Of a DNA stretch of 38,934 nucleotides, positions 8,010 through 15,140 are shown in pieces. The notes under the pieces were generated by a model that worked only from the letters and a program-made list of their open reading frames with translations, was not told where the DNA came from and made no database searches. The number at the start of each line of letters is the position of its first letter. Positions within the stretch are counted from its first letter, which is position 1. The stretch is from an uncultured Polaribacter sp. (GTDB lineage: Bacteria > Bacteroidota > Bacteroidia > Flavobacteriales > Flavobacteriaceae). The position numbers were made by a program, and so were the translations under genes. The DNA lies in NCBI RefSeq assembly GCF_947497695.1, contig NZ_CANMHM010000018.1, positions 1-38,934 on the forward strand, given 5' to 3'.

Positions 8010-9470
8010 ATGATATATAATATAAAACCAATTAAAACCATTTTAGTTGTAATGATTACTTTTCTAATTGTTGCATGTGATACCGATGGACCTACAGACC
8101 CTAATGACCCTAAATTTGATGATATTACAGGGCAAGAGACTGTAGATGATAATGATAGTAATGGTGAAGAAGTAGTAATTAAAGCCAATGCAGATGTAAC
8201 GCTTTCAGTTGATGCAACTGATGGTGTAGATATTAATCCTGAAATATTTGGTGTTAATAACGATTGGAGAAGGGTTCCACAAACTACATTTACTGCTTTT
8301 TACGAGTTGTTAGAAAATGTTAATTATGAATTGGTAAGATTTCCTGGAGGTTGGGAATCTGAATTTTATGACTGGGATGCCAATAGAACGCCAACTTGGA
8401 ATAGTAGACCTACCTTACCTGGGGCGTCTATGGAGGATGTAAAAGGAAAAACAAATAAATACAGCGTTGTTATACCAACTGCAGATGCAATGAATAGAGT
8501 AATGAACTCTACTCAATGGAACAGAGCTATGGACGCGTTAAAAGTATCAGCTGAAAAAGCAATTATAAAATCTAATATAGGTGATGGTATTGTAGAAATT
8601 GGTAATGAATGGTGGTTGCAAAGAGCAGGTGGTGTTAGTAGAGCTCAAAAATTAGACAAATATGTAAATATTGCTATGAATTTAGCAGAATTTATCAATA
8701 CTAAATTTCCAAACCGTACTTTTAAATTATTGATTAATGGAGATTATACTGTGCCATCCGAGTTTACGAGCATGAAAGATAAATTTACAAAAGCCTACGA
8801 TCAAATAGACGGGGTTGCATTGCATACTTATGTAGGTTATCAAAGTTCCACTCACAATATGGCAGACTTAGAACAAAGAATAAAGGATTGTGCAAACAAT
8901 TTTAACCCTCAAAAAAAATATATTTATTTATCTGAATGGATGCCGTCTAGAGATTATAATGACAGTGCTTTATACATGGAGGCAGCTAATATTATTCCAG
9001 ATATTATTCAAATTTATGCTAGAGCAGGTGCAGATGCAGGTGCATATTGGCCTCCAGTAAATACACCAGTTCCAGGTTTAGGTATCACAAACTGGAATTA
9101 CTCACTTATATACCCAGTTGGTCAAATCTTTGCAGATCTGTCAACTGACTATAAAGGCAAGGCTTTAAAAACATCATCAAACAGATTTCATTTAGCAGCT
9201 GCACAGCATAGTTCAGAAACAATGGTATTGTACATTACAGGAGGTAATGAAGAATCTAAAAAAGTTGCCGTTAAGATAAATGGATTTACAGTTTCAGATA
9301 TTGTATCTGTAGAAAGGTTTGTTCCAAATGACTATTCTGAAACAGGTAAAGCAGCAGCATATAAAACAGAAGTTGCAACAGCACAAATAAGCTCTGATAA
9401 CGAGGTGTTTTTTGATATAAATAAAGAAGGAAAATATCAAATATATAAAATAGTAGTTAGAGGTGATTAA
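8010..9470 (+). CDS. Clan GH-A glycoside hydrolase lipoprotein (GH39/51/79-like, family unassigned)
   Basis: A 486-residue lipoprotein: the lipobox LIVAC places Cys23, followed by a long acidic, Pro/Asn-rich linker (about 24-60) that favours surface display. The catalytic part begins at about residue 62 with a beta-strand and NPEIFGVNNDW. VRFPGGWESEFYDWD (109-123) resembles the RFPGG/RYPGG motif of clan GH-A arabinofuranosidase- and glucuronidase-type enzymes. EIGNEWW places a likely acid/base at Glu200 and YLSEW a likely nucleophile at Glu309, about 110 residues apart as expected for a (beta/alpha)8 barrel. Residues about 390-486 look like the C-terminal beta-domain of such enzymes. I cannot assign a CAZy family: GH39, GH51, GH79 and GH86-like are all possible. 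It lies after susD and before a terminator, so it probably acts on the surface with the SusCD complex. That it is a retaining glycosidase is inferred from the clan motifs. Confidence 0.75.
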   Translation: MIYNIKPIKTILVVMITFLIVACDTDGPTDPNDPKFDDITGQETVDDNDSNGEEVVIKANADVTLSVDATDGVDINPEIFGVNNDWRRVPQTTFTAFYELLENVNYELVRFPGGWESEFYDWDANRTPTWNSRPTLPGASMEDVKGKTNKYSVVIPTADAMNRVMNSTQWNRAMDALKVSAEKAIIKSNIGDGIVEIGNEWWLQRAGGVSRAQKLDKYVNIAMNLAEFINTKFPNRTFKLLINGDYTVPSEFTSMKDKFTKAYDQIDGVALHTYVGYQSSTHNMADLEQRIKDCANNFNPQKKYIYLSEWMPSRDYNDSALYMEAANIIPDIIQIYARAGADAGAYWPPVNTPVPGLGITNWNYSLIYPVGQIFADLSTDYKGKALKTSSNRFHLAAAQHSSETMVLYITGGNEESKKVAVKINGFTVSDIVSVERFVPNDYSETGKAAAYKTEVATAQISSDNEVFFDINKEGKYQIYKIVVRGD

Positions 9471-9500
9471 TTATACATAGTCTAGTTTTAACGAGCTGTA

Positions 9501-9573
9501 TAGTTCAATAAATTTAAATTATAAAATAACCATTATTCAAGTTGTAAAAGAATAATGGTTTTTTATTGAACTA
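9501..9573 (+). terminator. Nested-hairpin terminator of unit A
   Basis: The inner stem AACCATTATTC (9528-9538) pairs perfectly with GAATAATGGTT (9550-9560) and runs straight into TTTTTATT, a typical rho-independent layout. The outer stem TAGTTCAATAAA (9501-9512) pairs perfectly with TTTATTGAACTA (9562-9573). It lies 30 bases after the hydrolase stop codon and before the next promoter, so it separates unit A from unit B. Confidence 0.85.
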
Positions 9574-9702
9574 AATTTTATAATCATGATTTTTAAATAT
9601 CATAGAATCAACTATTTTTTAAGTTACAAATGTAATTTTATTATAAAATATTGAAGTCATTTTTTAAGGGTATGTTAAAAAAGTAAATGATTTAAGTAAT
9701 AT

Positions 9703-9759
9703 TATCTATGTTTCTACTTATATAAGCTATTTTGTAAGGCTTTTTTTACTCTAAATTTG
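9703..9759 (+). promoter_or_regulatory. Promoter of unit B with upstream TATCTATG box
   Basis: TAAATTTG at 9752-9759 is a perfect TAnnTTTG -7 box. TTTG at 9731-9734 is a good -33 box, 17 bases away, within the range known for Flavobacterium promoters. The box TATCTATG at 9703-9710 starts 49 bases before the -7 box, as at the two other units. Between them lies TAAGC...TAAGGCTTT (9723-9743), which recurs at the unit C promoter. Transcription would start near 9765, just before the ATG at 9780. Confidence 0.72.
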
Positions 9760-9779
9760 TGATTAAGACTCACATCTAT

Positions 9780-11327
9780 ATGAAAAATAGTATACTTTAT
9801 ATTTTTTCTTTCATGTTACTTTTATTCTCAAAAGATATTAGTTCACAGGTATTAAAAATATCTATAAATAAAAATAAATCTTACCAAGAAATTAAAGGCT
9901 TTGGAGCCTCTGACGCTTGGCGTTGTCAATATGTGGGTTCAAATTGGCCGCAAGAGAAAAAAGAAAGAATAGCAGAATTATTATTTAGTAAAGAGATTGA
10001 TAAAGATGGGCAACCTAAAGGGATAGGTCTCAGTTTTTGGCGTTTTTATATTGGAGCAGGTACAAAAGAACAAGGTAGTGATTCTAATATAAAAAACGAA
10101 TGGAGAAGAGCAGAATCCTTTATAAATGCTGATGGAAATTACGATTGGAGTAAACAAAAAGGGCAACAGTGGTTTTTGCAAGAAGCCAAATCTTATGGGG
10201 TAGATAATTTTTTAGCTTTTTCAATTTCTGCACCTGTTCAATGGACTTTAAACGGAAAAGGTTATGGAGAAAATATAAAATCTCCTAAAATAAACCTTAA
10301 AACAGACAAGTTTGGTGACTATGCTAAATTTATGGTAGATTTTCTTACTTACTTTAAATCAGAAGGAATTGATTTTAATTATTTAAGTCCAATTAACGAA
10401 CCACAATGGCAATGGGAAAAAAGAACTCAAGAAGGAACACCAGCAACAAATAAGGATATTTTAGACATTACCAAATTAGTAGATAAGCATATAAATGAAA
10501 GAAAATTATCTACAAAAATTGTTTTAGCAGAAGCTGCAGATTTACGTTGGTTATATTCAAGTTATGGAAAATCAGAAAGAGGTAATCAAATAGATTATTT
10601 TTTCAATAATAAAGTTAAGGTTAAAAGTTTAGATAAAACAATTTCGGGGCACAGTTATTTTACAACATGGCCAGTAGAAAGTTTAATTTCTGTAAGACAA
10701 GATTTAAATCAAAAATTAAAGCAATATTCCAATTTAGAGTATTGGCAAAGTGAATTCTGCATTCTTGAGAAAAACGATGATATTGGAGGTGGAGGTAAAA
10801 GAGATTTAGGCATGGCAACTGCTTTATACGTTGCAAGAGTTATGCATGCAGATTTAACCTTAGCAAATACAAGTTCTTGGCAATGGTGGACTGCATTAAC
10901 TAATGCAGATTATAAAGATGGACTTATATATCTAGACACTGGAAACCCAGAAGATATGTACAATTTAAACTCCTTAAAATTTAATGGTAATTTTCATGAT
11001 TCTAAACTTTTATGGGCATTTGGTAACTACTCTAGATTTGTGAAACCAAGAATGATTCGTGTTGATGCTAACTTTAATAGAGAAGAAAAATTATTAGAAC
11101 AATATAAAAATATAATGTGTTCTACTTATTTAAATCCTAAAACAGAAGAGTATGTTTCTGTTGTTATTAATTATAGTAATAAAGATAGAAAAGTTCAATT
11201 TAATGATTTTTATGTAGATAGAATCTACGTTACTTCTAATGATAATAACTTAAAATTAATAAAAAGCAGTAGTACTATCAATATTAAAGCAAAATCAATA
11301 AATACAATAATAGGACATAAAATATAA
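9780..11327 (+). CDS. GH30-family glycoside hydrolase, exported
   Basis: A 515-residue enzyme starting at the ATG at 9780. An in-frame GTG at 9759 would extend it by 7 residues, but that GTG begins on the last base of the promoter -7 box, and the ATG gives a clean signal peptide (residues 1-23). The mature protein opens with YQEIKGFGASDAW, the GH30 N-terminal pattern. SPINEPQW places the acid/base at Glu207, and YWQSEF places the nucleophile at Glu325. SSWQWWTAL and the C-terminal beta-strands (about 410-515) fit the GH30 beta-domain. It has no T9SS sorting domain and no lipobox, so a periplasmic location is likely. It is the first gene of unit B and its stop codon overlaps the next start by one base. 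Family members hydrolyse beta-glycosides (glucosyl, xylosyl, galactosyl, fucosyl); which one applies here cannot be read from sequence. Confidence 0.85.
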   Translation: MKNSILYIFSFMLLLFSKDISSQVLKISINKNKSYQEIKGFGASDAWRCQYVGSNWPQEKKERIAELLFSKEIDKDGQPKGIGLSFWRFYIGAGTKEQGSDSNIKNEWRRAESFINADGNYDWSKQKGQQWFLQEAKSYGVDNFLAFSISAPVQWTLNGKGYGENIKSPKINLKTDKFGDYAKFMVDFLTYFKSEGIDFNYLSPINEPQWQWEKRTQEGTPATNKDILDITKLVDKHINERKLSTKIVLAEAADLRWLYSSYGKSERGNQIDYFFNNKVKVKSLDKTISGHSYFTTWPVESLISVRQDLNQKLKQYSNLEYWQSEFCILEKNDDIGGGGKRDLGMATALYVARVMHADLTLANTSSWQWWTALTNADYKDGLIYLDTGNPEDMYNLNSLKFNGNFHDSKLLWAFGNYSRFVKPRMIRVDANFNREEKLLEQYKNIMCSTYLNPKTEEYVSVVINYSNKDRKVQFNDFYVDRIYVTSNDNNLKLIKSSSTINIKAKSINTIIGHKI

Positions 11328-12940
11328 TGAATATGAAAACAGTTTTTAAAAAGAAATTAGAGTTGATTCTGTATACTTTACTTGCAACTTTTATATTAAA
11401 TGCTTGTAAAGGAAAATCTACTGTTCAAAAAGTAGTAAAAAAGAAACCCAATATTCTTTTTATAGTTGCTGACGATTTAGGTGCACATGATTTAGGTTAT
11501 GCTGGAAGTACTTACTATGAAACGCCAAATATTGATGCAATAGCTAAGGAAGGTGTTGAATTTACACAAGGTTATGCTGCTGCACAAGTCTGTAGCCCTT
11601 CAAGAGCAAGTTTAATGACAGGACAGTATACTGCAAGACATGGTATAACAGAATGGATTGGTGCATTAAGTGGAGAAGAATGGGGTAAAAAAGTAAACAC
11701 AAAAGTATTACCACCAGATTATGAACATACAATTCCTGTAGAAAATATTACAATAGCAGAAGCTTTTAAAGAAGGTGGTTATAAAACTTTTTTTGCAGGT
11801 AAATGGCATATAGGAGACGTGCCTTATGGTCCAGAAAGTAATGGTTTCGATATAAATATTGGTGGTTGGGAAGTTGGTGGTCCCAAAGGAGGTTATTATG
11901 CACCTTGGAGAAATCCAAAATTAGATTATAAATATGATGGAGAAAATTTAACTAAAAGATTAGCAATAGAAACTGCAGATTTTATGACGGCTAATAAAGA
12001 TGAGCCATTTTTTGCTTTTTTATCTTTTTATGCAGTACATGGGCCAATTGAAACCACACAAGAAAAATGGAATAAATATAGAAACAAAGCAGAGGCTCAA
12101 GGAATACCAGAAAAAGGTTTTGAAATGGAGCGTATTTTACCAATAAGAACTGTACAAGACAACCCTATTTATGCTGGTTTGCTAGAATCTATGGATGATG
12201 CAATTGGTCTTGTTTTAAATAGGTTAAAAGAATTAGGTTTAGATGAAAATACAATTATAGTTTTTACTTCAGATAATGGAGGTGTTGCAAGTGGTGATGC
12301 ATTTTCTACGACAAATTTTCCCTTAAGAGGAGGGAAAGGATATCAATGGGAAGGTGGTATTAGAGAACCATACTTGATTAAAGCTCCTATGTTAAAAAAC
12401 TTACCAAAAGCAGTAAGTTACCCTGTTTCTGGTATAGATTTTTATCCAACACTCTTAGACTTAGCAGGAGTAGAAAAAAATCCTAAGCAAGTAGTTGATG
12501 GCGTTAGTTTAGTGCCATTGTTAAAAGGAAAATCTCTTGAAGATAGAGCGTTATTTTGGCATTATCCACATTATGGTAACCAAGGAGGTGAACCTGTAAG
12601 TATCATCAGAAAAAATGAATATAAATTGATTCACTATTATGAAGATGGTCATGATGAGTTATATAATTTGTCTACAGATGCTAGAGAGTTAAATAATATA
12701 TCCTCTATAAACTCAGAAAAAGCAAAAGAATTAAGAGTTGAGTTAGATGCATATTTACAAAGTGTAAATGCAAAAGTACCTAGAGTAAATAAAAATTACG
12801 ATGCAAAAAAAGCAACAGCATTATACAATAGAAGAAAAACTCATATGATGCGAAATTTAGAAAAGCAGCGTAAAGATTTTTTACAAAAAGATTTTAAACC
12901 AAATGCAGATTGGTATAACAGTAGCCTAACTAAAGACTAA
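11327..12940 (+). CDS. Family S1 sulfatase, lipoprotein
   Basis: A 537-residue formylglycine-dependent sulfatase that removes sulfate esters from glycans. The lipobox ILNAC gives Cys27. The metal-binding pair Asp49-Asp50 is in NILFIVADDLG. The maturation motif CSPSR has Cys89 as the residue converted to formylglycine, and GKWHIG and FTSDNGG supply further active-site residues. HGITEWIGA after the core motif suggests one of the polysaccharide-sulfatase subfamilies, but I cannot fix the S1 number. The start codon overlaps the GH30 stop codon by one base (translational coupling); an ATG six bases later is an alternative start. It shares low overall similarity with the other four sulfatases, so it probably has a different sulfate position. 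A maturing enzyme is needed but is not in the window. Confidence 0.93.
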   Translation: MNMKTVFKKKLELILYTLLATFILNACKGKSTVQKVVKKKPNILFIVADDLGAHDLGYAGSTYYETPNIDAIAKEGVEFTQGYAAAQVCSPSRASLMTGQYTARHGITEWIGALSGEEWGKKVNTKVLPPDYEHTIPVENITIAEAFKEGGYKTFFAGKWHIGDVPYGPESNGFDINIGGWEVGGPKGGYYAPWRNPKLDYKYDGENLTKRLAIETADFMTANKDEPFFAFLSFYAVHGPIETTQEKWNKYRNKAEAQGIPEKGFEMERILPIRTVQDNPIYAGLLESMDDAIGLVLNRLKELGLDENTIIVFTSDNGGVASGDAFSTTNFPLRGGKGYQWEGGIREPYLIKAPMLKNLPKAVSYPVSGIDFYPTLLDLAGVEKNPKQVVDGVSLVPLLKGKSLEDRALFWHYPHYGNQGGEPVSIIRKNEYKLIHYYEDGHDELYNLSTDARELNNISSINSEKAKELRVELDAYLQSVNAKVPRVNKNYDAKKATALYNRRKTHMMRNLEKQRKDFLQKDFKPNADWYNSSLTKD

Positions 12941-12956
12941 TTACTTACAATATATT

Positions 12957-14372
12957 ATGGAAATCAATCAACAAAATAGTTTAGAAAATACTAAATTCAA
13001 TTTTAAATATTTACTCTTTTTAGCACTAGCTTCTGCAATGGGAGGTTTTTTATTCGGCTATGACTGGGTAGTAATTGGTGGTGCAAAACCATTTTATGAA
13101 TTATTTTTTGAAATAAGTGATATGCCAACCCTACAAGGGTGGGCTATGAGTAGTGCTTTAATTGGCTGTATTTTTGGAGCCATAATATCTGGTTTTGTAG
13201 CAGATCGTTTTGGTCGTAAGTTTCCATTAATTTTTGCAGCAGTATTATTTACTCTTTCAGCTTTTGGTACAGGTTATGTTGATAATTTTACTCCCTTTAT
13301 TTTTTACAGATTATTAGGCGGTTTAGGTATTGGTTTGGCCTCTACTTTATCGCCAATGTATATTGCAGAAATTGCACCCGCTAAATACAGAGGCCAGTTT
13401 GTAGCTATTAACCAATTGACTTTAGTAATCGGAATTTTAGTAGCACAAATTGCAAATTTTTTAATAGCAGAACCTGTTTTAGATGAGGCTAATATGTTGG
13501 ATTCTTGGAATGGGCAAAGTGGTTGGAGATGGATGTTTTGGGCAGAATTAATTCCTGCATTTTTGTTTTTTGGATTAATGTTTTTAGTTCCAAAAAGTCC
13601 ACGTTTTTTAATGAAAATTAATAATACAGCTGCAGCTAAAAAAGTATTGGCTAAAATTGGAGGAGATGCTTATGCAGAAGAAGAAGTTAAAAATATTGCT
13701 TTAACACTAAAAGAAAGTGGTACAGCTAAAATAAAATTTTCAGATTTTAAAAGTCCAAAAGTAAAACCAATTTTAATTATTGGTATTGTATTGGCTGTTT
13801 TTCAGCAATGGTGTGGAATAAATATCATTTTTAATTATGCAGAAGAAATTTTTACAGCTGCTGGTTATAGTGTTGGAGATATGTTATTTAACATAGTAAT
13901 TACAGGTAGTGTGAATTTAATTTTTACCATAATTGCAATGAGAACTGTAGATAGTTGGGGTCGTAGAAAACTAATGCTATTTGGTTCTATTGGTTTAGGG
14001 TTGGTGTACGCTATTTTAGGTGGTGCATATTTTATGCAGTATACTGGTTGGCCAGTTTTGGTATTAGTACTTACTGCAATTGCTATTTATTCAATGTCTT
14101 TAGCACCAATTACATGGGTGGTTTTATCAGAGATTTTTCCAAATAAAATTAGAGGAATTGCTATGTCTATAGCAACATTTTCTTTATGGGTTGCATCTTT
14201 TATTTTAACGTTTACATTCCCAATTTTAAATGATGCTTTAGGAGCTTCAGGAACATTTTGGGTTTATAGTATTATCTGTGTTTTAGGGTTTTTATTTATA
14301 AAAAATAAATTACCAGAAACCAAAGGAAAAAGCTTAGAAGAAATAGAAGTAGAATTAACTAAAGATAAATAA
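12957..14372 (+). CDS. MFS sugar-porter family permease
   Basis: A 471-residue inner-membrane protein with about 12 predicted membrane segments and no signal peptide. Sugar-porter hallmarks are present: GGFLFGYDWVVIGG in the first segment (29-42), DRFGRK in the loop after segment 2 (83-88), YRLLGGLGIGLAST, the PxSPRFL motif in the central region (PKSPRFL, with Lys instead of the usual Glu), QQWCGIN (about 281-287) and the C-terminal PETKGKSLEEIE. Known members are proton symporters or facilitators for monosaccharides such as xylose, galactose, arabinose or glucose. It lies 16 bases after the sulfatase gene and 8 bases before the SGNH gene, within one operon. It probably moves the released monosaccharide or a small glycoside from periplasm to cytoplasm. 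The exact sugar is unknown. Confidence 0.93.
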   Translation: MEINQQNSLENTKFNFKYLLFLALASAMGGFLFGYDWVVIGGAKPFYELFFEISDMPTLQGWAMSSALIGCIFGAIISGFVADRFGRKFPLIFAAVLFTLSAFGTGYVDNFTPFIFYRLLGGLGIGLASTLSPMYIAEIAPAKYRGQFVAINQLTLVIGILVAQIANFLIAEPVLDEANMLDSWNGQSGWRWMFWAELIPAFLFFGLMFLVPKSPRFLMKINNTAAAKKVLAKIGGDAYAEEEVKNIALTLKESGTAKIKFSDFKSPKVKPILIIGIVLAVFQQWCGINIIFNYAEEIFTAAGYSVGDMLFNIVITGSVNLIFTIIAMRTVDSWGRRKLMLFGSIGLGLVYAILGGAYFMQYTGWPVLVLVLTAIAIYSMSLAPITWVVLSEIFPNKIRGIAMSIATFSLWVASFILTFTFPILNDALGASGTFWVYSIICVLGFLFIKNKLPETKGKSLEEIEVELTKDK

Positions 14373-14380
14373 TGTATTAG

Positions 14381-15133
14381 ATGCTACTATATTTAAATAA
14401 AACATACAAAATTTTTGCACTTTGCTTTTTAATGATTTTTCAGTTTGCTTGTGCACAACAAAAAGTGGTAACATCAAAAAATGAAATAACAACCACATAT
14501 TTAGATTCAATTAAAGTAAAATTGAATAAAAAATGGCCAAAGAATCAGTTTGTTAATTTAGTTTTTCATGGGCATTCTGTTCCTTCTGGTTATACAACCA
14601 AAGGTGTGGTAGATCGTTTACAAGCATATCCTTTTAGAACATTAAAAAAAGTCAATGACTACTACCCTTATTCTGTTGTAAATACTATTACAACATCAAT
14701 TGGTGGCGAACAATCAGAACAGGGTGCAAAAAGATTTAAAGACGAAGTTCTAAATTACAAACCAGATGTACTTTTTATAGATTATGCTTTAAATGATAGA
14801 GGAATTGGTTTAGAAAGAGCCAAAATTGCTTGGGAAAAAATGATTGTTGAAGCTTTGGAATATGGTACAAAAGTAATTTTATTAACACCAACACCAGATT
14901 TAAGAGAAGATATTACATCCGAAGAAACAAAATTAGCAAAACATAGTGCACAAATTAGAGCGTTAGCAAAAAAATACAAGGTTGGTTTAATTGATAGTTA
15001 TTACCTATTTAGAGAATTAGCAAAAACACAACCTTTAGTGGGTTATATGTCACAAAATAATCACATCAACCAAAAAGGACATCAGTTTGTTGCAGATGCA
15101 ATATTCGAATATTTTAAGTCATCTATAAAGTAA
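14381..15133 (+). CDS. SGNH/GDSL-type hydrolase, exported (possible carbohydrate esterase)
   Basis: A 250-residue protein with a signal peptide ending near FACAQQ (residues 1-25; the lipobox is poor, so signal peptidase I cleavage is more likely). Block I is HGHSVPSGYT with Ser66 as nucleophile (GHS in place of GDS). A glycine pair at 108-109 fits block II, DYALND with Asn138 fits block III, and NHINQKGHQ with His228 fits block V. The aspartate usually three residues before the histidine is replaced by Gln225, which is unusual. SGNH enzymes in such loci usually remove acetyl or other acyl groups from sugars, though some act on other bonds. It lies 8 bases after the permease and 7 bases before a GH2 gene. 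The fold is well supported; the substrate is not. Confidence 0.75.
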   Translation: MLLYLNKTYKIFALCFLMIFQFACAQQKVVTSKNEITTTYLDSIKVKLNKKWPKNQFVNLVFHGHSVPSGYTTKGVVDRLQAYPFRTLKKVNDYYPYSVVNTITTSIGGEQSEQGAKRFKDEVLNYKPDVLFIDYALNDRGIGLERAKIAWEKMIVEALEYGTKVILLTPTPDLREDITSEETKLAKHSAQIRALAKKYKVGLIDSYYLFRELAKTQPLVGYMSQNNHINQKGHQFVADAIFEYFKSSIK

Positions 15134-15140
15134 TTGTTAT

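Larger units (their letters stand above)
9471..9779. other. Intergenic region between units A and B
   Basis: This 309-base stretch contains the terminator (9501-9573) and the unit B promoter (9703-9759). The sequence between them, 9574-9700, is AT-rich with no open frame or motif I can support. Confidence 0.7.

Noticed and set aside
9759..9779. GTG start giving the first GH30 protein seven extra residues
   Set aside because: The GTG begins at the last base of the -7 box, so it would be upstream of the transcription start. The ATG at 9780 gives a proper signal peptide.
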